Shown here one piece after another: positions 51,904-61,064 of a stretch of 64,000 nucleotides of DNA. The stretch covers positions 372,001-436,000 of the forward strand of contig NZ_CP029064.1 in the NCBI RefSeq assembly GCF_003076275.1, read 5' to 3'. The first letter of the stretch is position 1; every line of letters starts with the position of its first letter. The DNA is from Microbulbifer sp. A4B17. Its GTDB lineage: Bacteria > Pseudomonadota > Gammaproteobacteria > Pseudomonadales > Cellvibrionaceae. The position numbers and the translations under genes were made by a program. The notes below the pieces were generated by a model. That model was given only the letters and a program-made list of their open reading frames with translations. It was not told the DNA's origin and did not search any database.

Positions 51904-53991
51904 ATGAGTAGCAACGACACAATACGACTTCTCCTGATTCACGATACCCCATCGGAAGCCCAACGCCTTGTGAGTATGCTGCACAACGCAGGCCGCCCCA
52001 ATCGAGCACAGCATGTGGCCAGCGAGGCAGTGTTTAACCGCTTGCTTCAGGACAAAACCTGGGACTTGGTGATCGCTGCCGAAAGCAGCACCCAAGTGCC
52101 GCCCTCAGTTGCCTTGCGGACCATCAGTAAGCTGCAAAAAGACGTTCCGGTAATTATGTTGACCGAGCGCAGCGGCGCCCAGCCTGTGGTAGAGGGGCTG
52201 AAACTCGGGGCCCGCGATGTAGTGGTGGTGGATGAAGACCAGCACCTTCTCTTTGTGATACAGCGGGAGCTGGTAGCGCTGGCAAATCGGCGTCAGGCGC
52301 GTCTGCATGACCGCCGCTATCACGCCACCCTTAAGCGCGCCAAAGAGCTGCTCGACAGCTCCAAAGATGCCATTGCTTATATTTCCGATGGCCTGATTGT
52401 CTACGCCAACGACTCCCTTGCCGAGCGTTTTGGCTACGACTCCGGCGAGGATATTGAATATCAGCCGCTGATCGATATGCTGGCGGAAAATGAGCAGGAG
52501 GCGGGGCGCGAATTCCTCAAAGGTTGTGCTATCGACAATAACGAGCTGGAGGCGAAAGAGTGGAAATTTACCGCCAAAACCGCCTCCGGTGAATCCCTGC
52601 CCACCCGTGCAGAAGTGCTCAGTACCACTTACGATGATGAGCGCTGTCTACAGGTGCGCATTGCTTCGCGCCGGGGTGATACAGAGCAGCTGGAAGCGCA
52701 GCTCAGCGACATCAAGAACCGCGACCCGCTCACTGGCCTGTTTAATCGTCAGCACTTCCTGCAGGTACTGGATTCCAGCATCAAATCCGCTGCGGACTCT
52801 CACAATACTGGTGGTCTGATGCTAATCGAAGTGGATCGCTTTGAAGATGAAGTTCTGAAAGTTGTGGGGGTGGCCGGCGCCGATGCGCTGCAAAAAGGCA
52901 TGGCGGAATTACTCAAATCCTGCCAGCGCAGTGGCGATACCCTGGCTCGATACAGTGAGGATGCCTTCTGCTTGCTCAGCCCGAATACGACCCCGGACAG
53001 CATCGAGCAGCGCGCGCGGGACATGTTGAAAAAGATTTCCGACACCATCTTCGATGCTGATGGCAAAACTCTGCAAATCACCGCATCTATCGGTATTTCC
53101 CTGATGAGTGAGGCCTCCAGCGGTGCACAGCAGGTGCTGGACCAGGCCCTATCTGCCCACAAGCAGGCTCTTGGTGAAGAAAAGAAAGGTGGGAATTTTG
53201 CGCTCTATGAGCCGGATACCGAAGGTGGTGCCGACGCGGATACCTATCACCGTGCACGGGTGGTTCAGGCTTTGGAAGCCGGCAACCTGAAGTTGCTCTA
53301 TCAGCCAATTCTCAGTTTGCAGGGAACCGGCGAGCAGTTGTACGAAGTTTTGGTGCGTATGCTCGACGACAAGGAAGAGCTAGCGCCGCTGGCCTTCCTG
53401 CAGGAACTCGGCGATGCGGGCTTGTCGGCGAAGATGGATCGCTGGGTAATTATCACCGCGATCAAAGCCGCTGCCGCCGCCAGGGCTGAGGGCAAAAATA
53501 TTTCCCTGATGCTGCATATCACAACTGCCTCACTGGTGGATAGCAGTTTGCCCGGCTGGCTGGCGGTTGCCTTTAAAGCAGCCAAGGTAGCGCCGGGGAC
53601 GGTTATCTTCCAGTTGCGCCAGGAGGACATTAACAGCAACCTGCACGCGGCCCGGGACTTTACCACTCAGGTACAGCAATTGGGTTGTCGCGTCTCCGTG
53701 TGTCATTTCGGCACCGGACTCAATCCGTTCAAGGCGCTGGAGCATGTGAAAGTGGATATCGCCAAGATCGACCCCTCTTTCGTGCGCGAAGTTCAGGATG
53801 AAGGTGAAAGCAGTGATTCCCTGTCAGGGCTGGTACAGCGTTTGGGTGAGGCGGATACCAAGGTGATAGTGCCCCATATTGAGCAGGCCAGCATGTTGCC
53901 GACTTTGTGGCAGACCGGTACCGACTACATTCAGGGCTACTATGTGCAGGCACCAGCGGAAGATATGAATTTCGACTTCAGTCTCGAATGA
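51904..53991 (+). CDS. FimX-like REC-PAS-GGDEF-EAL protein with degenerate motifs
   Basis: A 695-residue protein with the domain order and length of Pseudomonas FimX, a c-di-GMP effector for type IV pili. The REC-like domain (~1-125) has DLVIAAESS where the phosphorylated Asp should be, so it is probably not phosphorylatable. A PAS domain covers ~140-265. The GGDEF domain (RDPLTGLFNRQHFLQVL, ~275-435) has SEDAF instead of GGDEF, so no cyclase activity is expected. The EAL domain (~445-690) has EVL in place of EAL (YEVLVRM), so it likely binds c-di-GMP without hydrolysis. The ribosome-binding site is weak. Confidence 0.85.
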   Translation: MSSNDTIRLLLIHDTPSEAQRLVSMLHNAGRPNRAQHVASEAVFNRLLQDKTWDLVIAAESSTQVPPSVALRTISKLQKDVPVIMLTERSGAQPVVEGLKLGARDVVVVDEDQHLLFVIQRELVALANRRQARLHDRRYHATLKRAKELLDSSKDAIAYISDGLIVYANDSLAERFGYDSGEDIEYQPLIDMLAENEQEAGREFLKGCAIDNNELEAKEWKFTAKTASGESLPTRAEVLSTTYDDERCLQVRIASRRGDTEQLEAQLSDIKNRDPLTGLFNRQHFLQVLDSSIKSAADSHNTGGLMLIEVDRFEDEVLKVVGVAGADALQKGMAELLKSCQRSGDTLARYSEDAFCLLSPNTTPDSIEQRARDMLKKISDTIFDADGKTLQITASIGISLMSEASSGAQQVLDQALSAHKQALGEEKKGGNFALYEPDTEGGADADTYHRARVVQALEAGNLKLLYQPILSLQGTGEQLYEVLVRMLDDKEELAPLAFLQELGDAGLSAKMDRWVIITAIKAAAAARAEGKNISLMLHITTASLVDSSLPGWLAVAFKAAKVAPGTVIFQLRQEDINSNLHAARDFTTQVQQLGCRVSVCHFGTGLNPFKALEHVKVDIAKIDPSFVREVQDEGESSDSLSGLVQRLGEADTKVIVPHIEQASMLPTLWQTGTDYIQGYYVQAPAEDMNFDFSLE

Positions 53992-54013
53992 TTTCACGCT
54001 TCAAGTGTTAAAA

Positions 54014-54046
54014 AACCGCTCCGCCTTTACAGGGGGGCGGTTTTTT
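54014..54046. terminator. Bidirectional terminator between the fimX-like and phoD genes
   Basis: A 9-bp stem AACCGCTCC / GGGGCGGTT is flanked by an A run on the left and TTTTTT on the right, so it can stop transcription from both convergent genes. Confidence 0.85.
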
Positions 54047-54058
54047 AATGTCTGTAAA

Positions 54059-55720
54059 TTAGACGTTGTAGCGGCTGCGCAGGGCGGCGATGGTGTTGCG
54101 GGCCAGTGCGCCGTATTGTGGTGCCGGAGCCGGTACCAGCTCCCCGGCAGTACTCTCATTCCAGGCGCGCTGGATATGGTTCTGCCCCGCTTCCTGCTTA
54201 TAGATCCTTGCCAGGCTAGCCTTGTAATTCTGGCTGGTGACCGTATCCACATGATACCAATGGGCCTTGGTGCGGGAGTGGGAAACATCCATCAACAGAT
54301 AACCGCGCTGGGTGATCTCCACCCACTTGAGGTGTGGTATCAACCCGTCCATGGCGATGGAGGCGACATCGGTCAGGTGGGATTTGTCCAGGAAGCTGGA
54401 GGTTACCCCGGGGGTGACAAATTCACCGCCGAGGGCACCGCGACCGGTCAAGCGCCCGTATTTCAAAATGCTGAACGGATTGCTGGCCAGGTCCCAGGCC
54501 CAGGAGCTGTGGATATCTCCGGTGAGAACTACGAAGTTGTCGATATTATTGTCCGCAATATGATCGAACAGGCGCTCGCGGGAAGCGGTGTACCCATCCC
54601 ACTGATCCATATTCACAGACAAATCCCGGGCCAGGGTGAGTTGCGCCATCATTACCTGTTGCCCCAATACCCGCCAGCGCACGCCATCCGACTGGGATTG
54701 GGTCAGACTGTTATGCAGCCACTGTTCCTGTTGGGCACCGAGGATACTGCGCTCCGGGTCATCGGCTGTCTGCTGATCAAACCATTTGGCCTGCTCGGAT
54801 CGCGCGGCGACGCGGGTATCCAGCATCATCAGGTCCATCAGGTTGCCGAAGCGGAAACTGCGATAGATTGCCTTGTCACCAAATAGATCAAAGATGCCGT
54901 TATCGCGGATGGGCATCCACTCGAAATAGGCCTGGTTGGCTACCGAGCGACGTATAAACCAGTCGCCTTCACCGTCCTGGGGATTATGGTTCTCGGCACC
55001 TCCGGCCCAGGCGTTATTAGTGGTTTCATGATCGTCCCAGACACAAATAAACGGGTGCTGGCGGTGCACTTCCTGCAAGTCAGGATCGGAGCGGTACTGG
55101 GCGTAACGCTGACGGTAATCCTGGATATCCACCATTTCCTTGGCGGGGATTGGCTCGCGGCCCAGTCCTGTGTCGGTACCGTAGCCGCCGGGCCCATACT
55201 CGTAGATGTAGTCGCCCAGGTGCAGCACCACATCCAGGTCTGCGCGTAGGGCAATCTCCCGGTACACATTGAAATAACCCATGGGGTAGTTGGAGCAGCT
55301 GGTAACGGCAAAACGCAGCTTGTCCACATGCCCGGTGGGTAGAGTGCGGGTGCGACCTACCGGCGAGTCGATACCGTTAGAGTAGAAACGGTAATAGTAG
55401 CTGGTGCCGGGCAGCAGGCCGCTGGCGTCCACTTTGATTGTGTAGTCCACCTCGGGCCCGGTGATGCCACTGCCGCTATTGACTACCATGGTCATTTCCG
55501 GGTCCAGGGCGATCTGCCAGGTGTAGGGCACCATGGACTGGAATTCCGGATCGGCGGACGGGGTGATACGGGTCCAGAGAATTACGCGATCTGCCAGGGG
55601 GTCACCGCTGGCTACGCCGTGCTGGAACGGCTCCTGGCCGGAACCATAGGCTTTCAGTAGGGGCAGGGCCGCCAGGCCGGCGCCGGAAAATTGTAGAAAC
55701 CGCCTCCGGGACAGAGACAT
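54059..55720 (-). CDS. phoD: Alkaline phosphatase D-type phosphodiesterase, Tat-exported
   Basis: A 553-residue PhoD-family protein. The Tat signal SLSRRRFLQFSGAGLAALPL starts the protein. An N-terminal beta domain follows (FQHGVASGDPLADRVILWTRITPS). The metallophosphatase core has FAVTSCSNYPMGYFNVYREIA, DVVLHLGDYIYEYGPGGYG, FICVWDDHETTNNAWAGG, QWLHNSL and FVVLTGDIHSSWAWDL. It would release phosphate from phosphodiesters or monoesters in the periplasm, using Fe and Ca as known for PhoD. AAGGAG precedes the ATG. No convincing Pho box was found in the shared 55721-56031 region. Confidence 0.93.
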   Translation of the reverse strand: MSLSRRRFLQFSGAGLAALPLLKAYGSGQEPFQHGVASGDPLADRVILWTRITPSADPEFQSMVPYTWQIALDPEMTMVVNSGSGITGPEVDYTIKVDASGLLPGTSYYYRFYSNGIDSPVGRTRTLPTGHVDKLRFAVTSCSNYPMGYFNVYREIALRADLDVVLHLGDYIYEYGPGGYGTDTGLGREPIPAKEMVDIQDYRQRYAQYRSDPDLQEVHRQHPFICVWDDHETTNNAWAGGAENHNPQDGEGDWFIRRSVANQAYFEWMPIRDNGIFDLFGDKAIYRSFRFGNLMDLMMLDTRVAARSEQAKWFDQQTADDPERSILGAQQEQWLHNSLTQSQSDGVRWRVLGQQVMMAQLTLARDLSVNMDQWDGYTASRERLFDHIADNNIDNFVVLTGDIHSSWAWDLASNPFSILKYGRLTGRGALGGEFVTPGVTSSFLDKSHLTDVASIAMDGLIPHLKWVEITQRGYLLMDVSHSRTKAHWYHVDTVTSQNYKASLARIYKQEAGQNHIQRAWNESTAGELVPAPAPQYGALARNTIAALRSRYNV

Positions 55721-56031
55721 GGGGTTCTCCTTATAGTGCTTGTTATAAAGGAACCGCAGTCTGAATCTGTAAAGTGAACGATGTATTAATCCCCGGTCAG
55801 TATTTTTCTCCCCTTACTGTTATTAGTCATGAAATTCGTCCTAAGGGGCCAAAACTGAGACATTAATCTGGTTTCTTGGCAATTAGCGGCATGACCGTCG
55901 GTAGCTGAGGCTCGCACGAGTGATTAGCGCGCCAGGCAGCGGCGGGCATAGAGGCCCCTGTCGTTTCTCATCTGCGCTCTCTCAGGTATCCTGTGGCGCA
56001 AATTGAAAAGCTGAATTCAGGGAGTAGACCC
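55721..56031. other. Divergent intergenic region between phoD and the M1 peptidase gene
   Basis: Promoter DNA for two divergent genes. I see AAGGAGA for phoD and GGGAG for the peptidase, but no clear -35/-10 pair, repeat or small gene. Confidence 0.4.
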
Positions 56032-57975
56032 ATGTTGCCCCGTTTACTGTGTACCAGTCTGATCGTTGGCGGCCTTGCCGTTGCCGGAGGCTGTTCCAAG
56101 TCGGAGCCTTCCAAGGCCGAATTAGACAGTGCGAGTGCGCCGATGAAGGCGTCCGCTGTAATCGAGAAGAAGCCCGGCGTTGAAAAGGCGCCGCAGTCCG
56201 GTGTGGACTACCACTCTTTCGCCAACAGCAATGATTACCAGGTTCAACACCTGGATCTGGACCTGACTGTCGACTTCTCCCGCAAGGTTCTGGAAGGTGA
56301 AGCCAAACTGGACTTCAAGCGTCTCAATGACAAGAACCTGCCGATGGTGCTCGATACCCGCGAGCTGGAAGTGGTTTCTGTATCCGCCGATGGCGCGCCA
56401 GTAAAATTCTCTATGGGCGAGAAAGACAGTCACCTGGGCACTCCGCTGAATATTGAGCTGCCGGAAGATGCCGATAGCATTACTATCCGCTACCGCACAG
56501 CGCCGGGCGCTTCTGGCGTGCAGTGGCTGGAGCCCCAGCAGACTGCGGGTAAAAAGCATCCGTTCCTGTTTACCCAGGCCCAGGCGATCCACGCGCGCAG
56601 CTTTATTCCGCTGCAGGATTCCCCGAAAGTTCGTATCACTTACAACGCCACTGTACGCACCCCGAAAGAGCTGCGCGCAGTTATGAGTGCGAACAATGAC
56701 CCGCAGTCGGCCAAAGATGGCGTCTACGAGTTTGAAATGCCCCAGCGTATCCCCTCCTACCTGATTGCCCTGGCGGTTGGCGACCTGCAGTTCAAGCCCA
56801 TGGGCGAGCGCACCGGTGTCTACGCTGAGCCCTCCATGCTGGAATCTGCAGCAGCGGAGTTTGCCGATACTGAATCCATGCTGGAAGTGACAGAAAAGGC
56901 GTATGGCCCCTACCACTGGGATCGTTACGACCTGCTGATTCTTCCGCCCAGCTTCCCCTTCGGTGGTATGGAAAACCCGCGCCTTAGCTTTATCACTCCG
57001 ACGGTGATTGCCGGCGATAAGAGCCTGGTGGCCCTGATTGCACACGAATTGGCCCACTCCTGGTCCGGCAACCTGGTGACCAATGCCAGCTGGCGCGACC
57101 TGTGGCTGAATGAAGGCTTTACCACCTATTTGACCAATCGCATTATGCAGTTCGTCTACGGTGATGAGCGCTACCAGATGGAAATGGCCCTGGGCTATGA
57201 CGATCTGCAAGCGGATCTGGCCGATAAAGAGCCCCGCGATGAGATTATGGCGATCGACCTGCGCGGCCGTGATCCCGATGAAGTCTTCTCCAATATTCCC
57301 TATGAGAAAGGCTCCCTGTTCCTGTATGAGCTGGAGCAGAAAGTAGGCCGCGAAGCGTTTGACCGCTTCCTGATGGAGTACTTCAACCACTTCTCCTTCC
57401 AGAGTATCACCACCGAGGATTTCGTTAAGTACCTCGACAAGACCCTGCTGGTTGAGCACGCCGACAAGCTGGACCGCGATCGTATCCTCCAGTGGATCTT
57501 CGATCCGGGTATTCCCGAAGGTGCGCCGCATCCGCAGTCCGATGCCTTCACTAAATTGGATCCAGTGCGTCAACAGTGGTTGGACGGCAAACTGGCGGCG
57601 AAGGATATCGATACCAAAGGCTGGACTTTCCACCAGTGGAAATACTTCCTCGATGGTATGCCGGAGAAACTGACGGAAGCGCAGTTAAAGGAACTGGACA
57701 GCGCCTTTGGCCTGACTGAATCCCGCAATAACGAAGTGGCTTTCAGCTGGCTGATGATTGCAGTGCGCAATGACTATGAGCCGGCCTTCGAGCGCCTGGA
57801 GAACTTCCTTACCAGCATCGGCCGAAACAAGTTCCTGCGCCCGCTGTATCGCAATATGGTTGAGAGCGGTAAAAAAGATGTGGCTGCGCGTATTTTTGAG
57901 CGTGCCAAGGTGGGTTATCACCCGCTGACAGTGAAAGTTAACAGCCTGGTTATCTACGGTAAAAAAGAGGGCTAA
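56032..57975 (+). CDS. M1-family zinc aminopeptidase, lipoprotein
   Basis: A 647-residue peptidase with a lipoprotein signal (LLCTSLIVGGLAVAGGC, modified Cys at residue ~23). The N-terminal beta domain is ~residues 60-250. The catalytic domain has the exopeptidase motif FGGMENP (~308) and the zinc site HELAHSWSGNLVTNASWRDLWLNEGF, with HExxH at ~338 and the distal Glu 18 residues later. The C-terminal part (~490-645) resembles leukotriene A4 hydrolase. It probably trims peptides in the periplasm. The ATG at 56032 has GGAG 7 nt upstream and gives the lipobox; the in-frame GTG at 55993 would spoil it. Confidence 0.92.
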   Translation: MLPRLLCTSLIVGGLAVAGGCSKSEPSKAELDSASAPMKASAVIEKKPGVEKAPQSGVDYHSFANSNDYQVQHLDLDLTVDFSRKVLEGEAKLDFKRLNDKNLPMVLDTRELEVVSVSADGAPVKFSMGEKDSHLGTPLNIELPEDADSITIRYRTAPGASGVQWLEPQQTAGKKHPFLFTQAQAIHARSFIPLQDSPKVRITYNATVRTPKELRAVMSANNDPQSAKDGVYEFEMPQRIPSYLIALAVGDLQFKPMGERTGVYAEPSMLESAAAEFADTESMLEVTEKAYGPYHWDRYDLLILPPSFPFGGMENPRLSFITPTVIAGDKSLVALIAHELAHSWSGNLVTNASWRDLWLNEGFTTYLTNRIMQFVYGDERYQMEMALGYDDLQADLADKEPRDEIMAIDLRGRDPDEVFSNIPYEKGSLFLYELEQKVGREAFDRFLMEYFNHFSFQSITTEDFVKYLDKTLLVEHADKLDRDRILQWIFDPGIPEGAPHPQSDAFTKLDPVRQQWLDGKLAAKDIDTKGWTFHQWKYFLDGMPEKLTEAQLKELDSAFGLTESRNNEVAFSWLMIAVRNDYEPAFERLENFLTSIGRNKFLRPLYRNMVESGKKDVAARIFERAKVGYHPLTVKVNSLVIYGKKEG

Positions 57976-57990
57976 TCCTCTCTTTTCCCC

Positions 57991-58055
57991 AGCTGCCGCA
58001 ATTTCCCTACAGAATATCTGGATTGCGGCAGCTTCCCTTTCTTTCTTTCTTTTCC
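57991..58055 (+). terminator. Terminator of the M1 peptidase gene
   Basis: A perfect 12-bp stem AGCTGCCGCAAT / ATTGCGGCAGCT with a 19-nt loop is followed by a long pyrimidine tract (58034-58055) rich in T. Confidence 0.75.
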
Positions 58056-58261
58056 CGACCAATTTGGCTAATACTAAAGTTTTCTCCGCAAAGCATTCTT
58101 ATAGGCTTTTTTTCAGTTTGTTTTTATAAATAAGCGAACTGGTACGATAGCGTGATTAATACGCCAGATTTCTGGCATAAAAATCATTAAATCGCTGTTC
58201 AAATGGATTACCTTTGCGTACTCTGCTGCCCCAGAGATTTCACTCAGGAAGGGAGGCACCT

Positions 58262-58393
58262 ATGTATAAACGGGCTTTACTATTGGTTGTCCTGGGACTT
58301 TTTATTGCCAGTTGTGGGCAAAAACCCGGCCCCAGTGTTTGTACGGATAACAACAAGCGGCCGAGTTTTCCTTTTCCTCATGCGATGCTTTAA
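58262..58393 (+). CDS. Very small lipoprotein
   Basis: A 43-residue reading frame with start GGGAGG 5 nt upstream. It encodes MYKRALLLVVLGLFIASC, a compact lipoprotein signal with lipobox IASC, and a mature peptide of only about 26 residues (CGQKPGPSV, then a Pro/Phe-rich end). CGQK recalls LptM (CGQKGPL), but the GPLY part is missing and its usual dapF/lysA neighbours are absent. A good ribosome-binding site and lipobox argue that it is real. It lies convergent to serB, 13 bp away. Confidence 0.6.
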   Translation: MYKRALLLVVLGLFIASCGQKPGPSVCTDNNKRPSFPFPHAML

Positions 58394-58406
58394 GAGCTAA
58401 GTTGAA

Positions 58407-59516
58407 TTATTTCCCTAGCCTCGCGATTTGTTGATCGTTGAGTCCAAACAGGTAGAGGGCGGCATCCAGGCCAAACAGGTTGATGGCCTGGGGCGCCTGT
58501 AGTCTCACCTTGGGCTTGGGATGAATGGCGATACCCAATTCCCCCAGATTCAACATGGGAATATCGTTGGCACCGTCACCCATAGCGACCACGCTTTCCA
58601 TCCCCAGGTCTAAATCCCTGGCAATTTCCTGCAGTAATTTGCGTTTGCGATCGCCATCAATGATGGGTTCCACCACTTCACCGGTCAGGGCTCCATTGGC
58701 GAATTTCAGTTCATTGGCGTGGGTATAGTCCAGGGGCAGGCGCTCTCGTTGCAGGAATTCTGCGAAGTAGGTAAAGCCGCCAGAAAGCAGTGCCGTTTTA
58801 CAACCCAGTGCGTGCAGGGCTGCCAGTAATTCATAGGCGCCCTCTTTTAGCGGCAATTCCCGGGCAATTTCCGCCAAACGCTGTTCGGAAAATCCTTTAA
58901 GCAGGGCCATGCGCCGTTTGAAGCTCTCGCAAAAATCTATGTCCCCGGCCATGGTGGCCTGGGTGATGGCGGCGACTTGGTCGCCAATACCGGTAATTTT
59001 TGCCAGCTCGTCGATAACCTCGGCATCGATCAGGGTTGAATCCATATCAAAGCCTGCCAGCTTCGGCACCCTCTGGGTAACGGAGGCCTGGATGGTCAGG
59101 TCTACTCCCAGCTCATCCGCTACCCCCAGGCAGGCCAGGCGCGCGCTGTCGAAATCGAGATCGCCATCAATTTGAAAGCGAATGACGGTGCGATCCTGTC
59201 TCTGTGCCAAAGTATCGGTGGCGAAGAGGCTCCACTGTTGCTCGTCAAAAAACCGCAAAAGGTACTGGAGTTGAGGCAGGGACACAGAGTGGCTCAGCAA
59301 GGTGATACACCAGATGGCTTCAAGTGAACCCGGTTCTTCAGGTATCGGAGCGAAGTCGGTGGTTACGCCGGGGAAGGGCGCAGCACCGGAATATTCCAGT
59401 CCGAGTCTGGCGACCTTGTCGCGGTAATTCAGGTAGCGCACTGTACTGCTACTTGAAGCCTGGGCAATCTGTTCCAGGGAGAGGTGGAATTCCTGTGAAT
59501 TTATTTGATCACCCAT
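58407..59516 (-). CDS. serB: Phosphoserine phosphatase
   Basis: A 369-residue HAD phosphatase making serine from phosphoserine. An N-terminal ACT-like regulatory region (~residues 60-150) precedes the catalytic part. The nucleophile motif GFDMDSTLI is at ~158, SGGFTYF (motif 2) at ~243, the Lys of motif 3 is in DGDRKRKLLQEIA, and GDGANDIPML (motif 4) is at ~314. The ATG at 59516 is favoured over the in-frame start at 59552. It is divergent from a YtjB-like gene, the same order as in E. coli and Pseudomonas. Confidence 0.95.
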   Translation of the reverse strand: MGDQINSQEFHLSLEQIAQASSSSTVRYLNYRDKVARLGLEYSGAAPFPGVTTDFAPIPEEPGSLEAIWCITLLSHSVSLPQLQYLLRFFDEQQWSLFATDTLAQRQDRTVIRFQIDGDLDFDSARLACLGVADELGVDLTIQASVTQRVPKLAGFDMDSTLIDAEVIDELAKITGIGDQVAAITQATMAGDIDFCESFKRRMALLKGFSEQRLAEIARELPLKEGAYELLAALHALGCKTALLSGGFTYFAEFLQRERLPLDYTHANELKFANGALTGEVVEPIIDGDRKRKLLQEIARDLDLGMESVVAMGDGANDIPMLNLGELGIAIHPKPKVRLQAPQAINLFGLDAALYLFGLNDQQIARLGK

Positions 59517-59631
59517 AAGCTCTATCCCGTTTGTATAAAATGTCCGGCGCATTATAGCTCTTGTGAGATTCTTCGCTAAAATTGCTGCTCCTTTATTTGA
59601 AGTATTGCTGATCTACCTGGGTATTTAATGG

Positions 59632-59666
59632 GGTCCTGGTCCTGGTCTTGGTCCTGGTCCAGGTCG
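59632..59666 (+). repeat. Hexanucleotide microsatellite (GGTCCT-like)
   Basis: Five imperfect copies of GGTCCT plus a partial sixth lie in the serB/ytjB-like divergent region (59517-59853), which otherwise shows no gene. Confidence 0.8.
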
Positions 59667-59853
59667 AGGAGGGGAGATAAGAAGTTTTTCTTATCGGGCG
59701 CGTTGAGTTGAACTATTTCGTTGCTAGCTTTACCAATCGCTGAGGAATTAATTGGGTATGCACAATTTTAGTGCCTGCCGCTAAAATGCCCGCTGCTCCA
59801 AAATAGCTGGGGCGATAGTAAAAAAACAATACACAAGATATCTGCTGCAGTTT

Positions 59854-60966
59854 ATGTCAGTTTCATTTGTATCCATTATTCGAAAAATACCGGCCCAGTT
59901 TTCACAATTATCCAAGCGTGCGCGCCAGCGTTTATTGGCTGTGACCATCTGGGTAACGCTGGCAATATTCTGCGCGGCGGCGCTGGGGCATTTTTATGGT
60001 CAGCAGCGCACTGGCGCTATAGAGCGGGACAGGATTACTGTGAAGGCGGCAGCTACCATTCTCGCCGGGCAAAGTTTGGAGAGTATCGTCGCCGGGGATC
60101 GCATCAGCTTGCAGTTGATCGCCCGGCAGCTGCTAGAGCTTCCGATGGTTTCCGGCATTTTAATTGAGGATGTGGAATCGAATTCCCTGGCCGAAGTGGG
60201 CGACCTTAAAGGGGGAGAGACAATCACTGAGCCAGTAGTCCTGCACGATAGTATTGCCGGCAATATCACCCTGGCGTTTGTGCCTGGAAATTCCATTACT
60301 TTTCCCTGGGCCAGCTTGTTGCTGACCCTGGTTTTTGCCCTGCCGTTTAGCGCGGTTGCGGCCCTGCTTACCGGTAGCTTGTCCAGGGGGCGCACATTGC
60401 CTGCACAGGCACCCCAGTCAGTGGAAGCTGTCACCGAGGTTGCCGAGCCCAGTGTGGGGCTCTATCTCCGTCCTCTCAATTGGGCGCAACTGGGCAATCA
60501 GCTGAGCCGCAGTGCACTGGAAGGATTACAGCGGGAACTGGATGGGCGCATGCGCTTGTTGCAGCGTATCTATGGCGCCGACCCACTGAATCATGCCGGG
60601 CCGCAGATTGGTCTGGATTTCTCCGGCACCGATGCAGCCTTCCGCGCGGTTTGCTGTGGTTTACTGCTGCGTGAAATGCAGAGTGTGAGTCGCGCTACGG
60701 GCCTCAAACTGGCTCTGGCAGTAGTCCCATCCCAGCCACAGTGTCCAGATTTCTGTGCCGATCAACTGCTCAATCAATCCCGGGGCCTGTTTTTACATCC
60801 AGAGTTGCTGGAAGACAGCTCCCTGTTGGGGCGTATTGAGCACCATGGTGCCGGTTGGGCGCTGGAAGTGACTGGCCTGACGCCTTCCTATCAAAAACTC
60901 CTCAACAATCAGCTACAACAACTGCTTGGAGCCGAAGCCACTCCCCACAGAACTCCCGTGGGGTAG
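59854..60966 (+). CDS. YtjB/Smp-like inner-membrane protein
   Basis: A 370-residue protein with two transmembrane helices (~residues 29-47 and 148-170) enclosing a ~100-residue periplasmic sensor-like domain (AAATILAGQSLESIVAGDRISLQLIARQLLELPMVSGILIED). A cytoplasmic tail of ~200 residues contains RPLNWAQLGNQLSRSALEGL. The layout and the position divergent from serB match YtjB (Smp/AhpA). Function is not firmly known. The start ATG has no strong ribosome-binding site. Confidence 0.7.
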   Translation: MSVSFVSIIRKIPAQFSQLSKRARQRLLAVTIWVTLAIFCAAALGHFYGQQRTGAIERDRITVKAAATILAGQSLESIVAGDRISLQLIARQLLELPMVSGILIEDVESNSLAEVGDLKGGETITEPVVLHDSIAGNITLAFVPGNSITFPWASLLLTLVFALPFSAVAALLTGSLSRGRTLPAQAPQSVEAVTEVAEPSVGLYLRPLNWAQLGNQLSRSALEGLQRELDGRMRLLQRIYGADPLNHAGPQIGLDFSGTDAAFRAVCCGLLLREMQSVSRATGLKLALAVVPSQPQCPDFCADQLLNQSRGLFLHPELLEDSSLLGRIEHHGAGWALEVTGLTPSYQKLLNNQLQQLLGAEATPHRTPVG

Positions 60967-61010
60967 GTGACTGGAAGTGCCTTGGGGTTCTCTCTTGGCG
61001 CCTGCTTTAC

Positions 61011-61028
61011 GTTTACGTTAACGTAAAC
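61011..61028 (+). promoter_or_regulatory. Perfect 18-bp palindrome, probable LiuR operator
   Basis: GTTTACGTTAACGTAAAC is a perfect inverted repeat 37 bp upstream of the MerR-type gene. MerR regulators bind dyads of this size in the promoter spacer, and LiuR sites are AT-rich with ACGT cores. Autoregulation and control of liuAB are likely. Confidence 0.75.
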
Positions 61029-61064
61029 TCTTGCTAGGCTTGATGGCATCTTGAGGAAGTCGTT

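Noticed and set aside
55820-55845. Pho box ahead of phoD
   Set aside because: CTGTTAT is followed by no second CTGTCAT-like half at the right spacing.
56122-57633. Long open frame antisense to the M1 peptidase gene (503 codons)
   Set aside because: It is a by-product of codon use in the GC-richer gene; composition is shadow-like and the plus-strand protein has full zinc-peptidase motifs.
58262-58393. Calling the tiny lipoprotein LptM
   Set aside because: It has CGQK but lacks GPLY and the usual dapF/lysA/cyaY neighbours, so no symbol is given.
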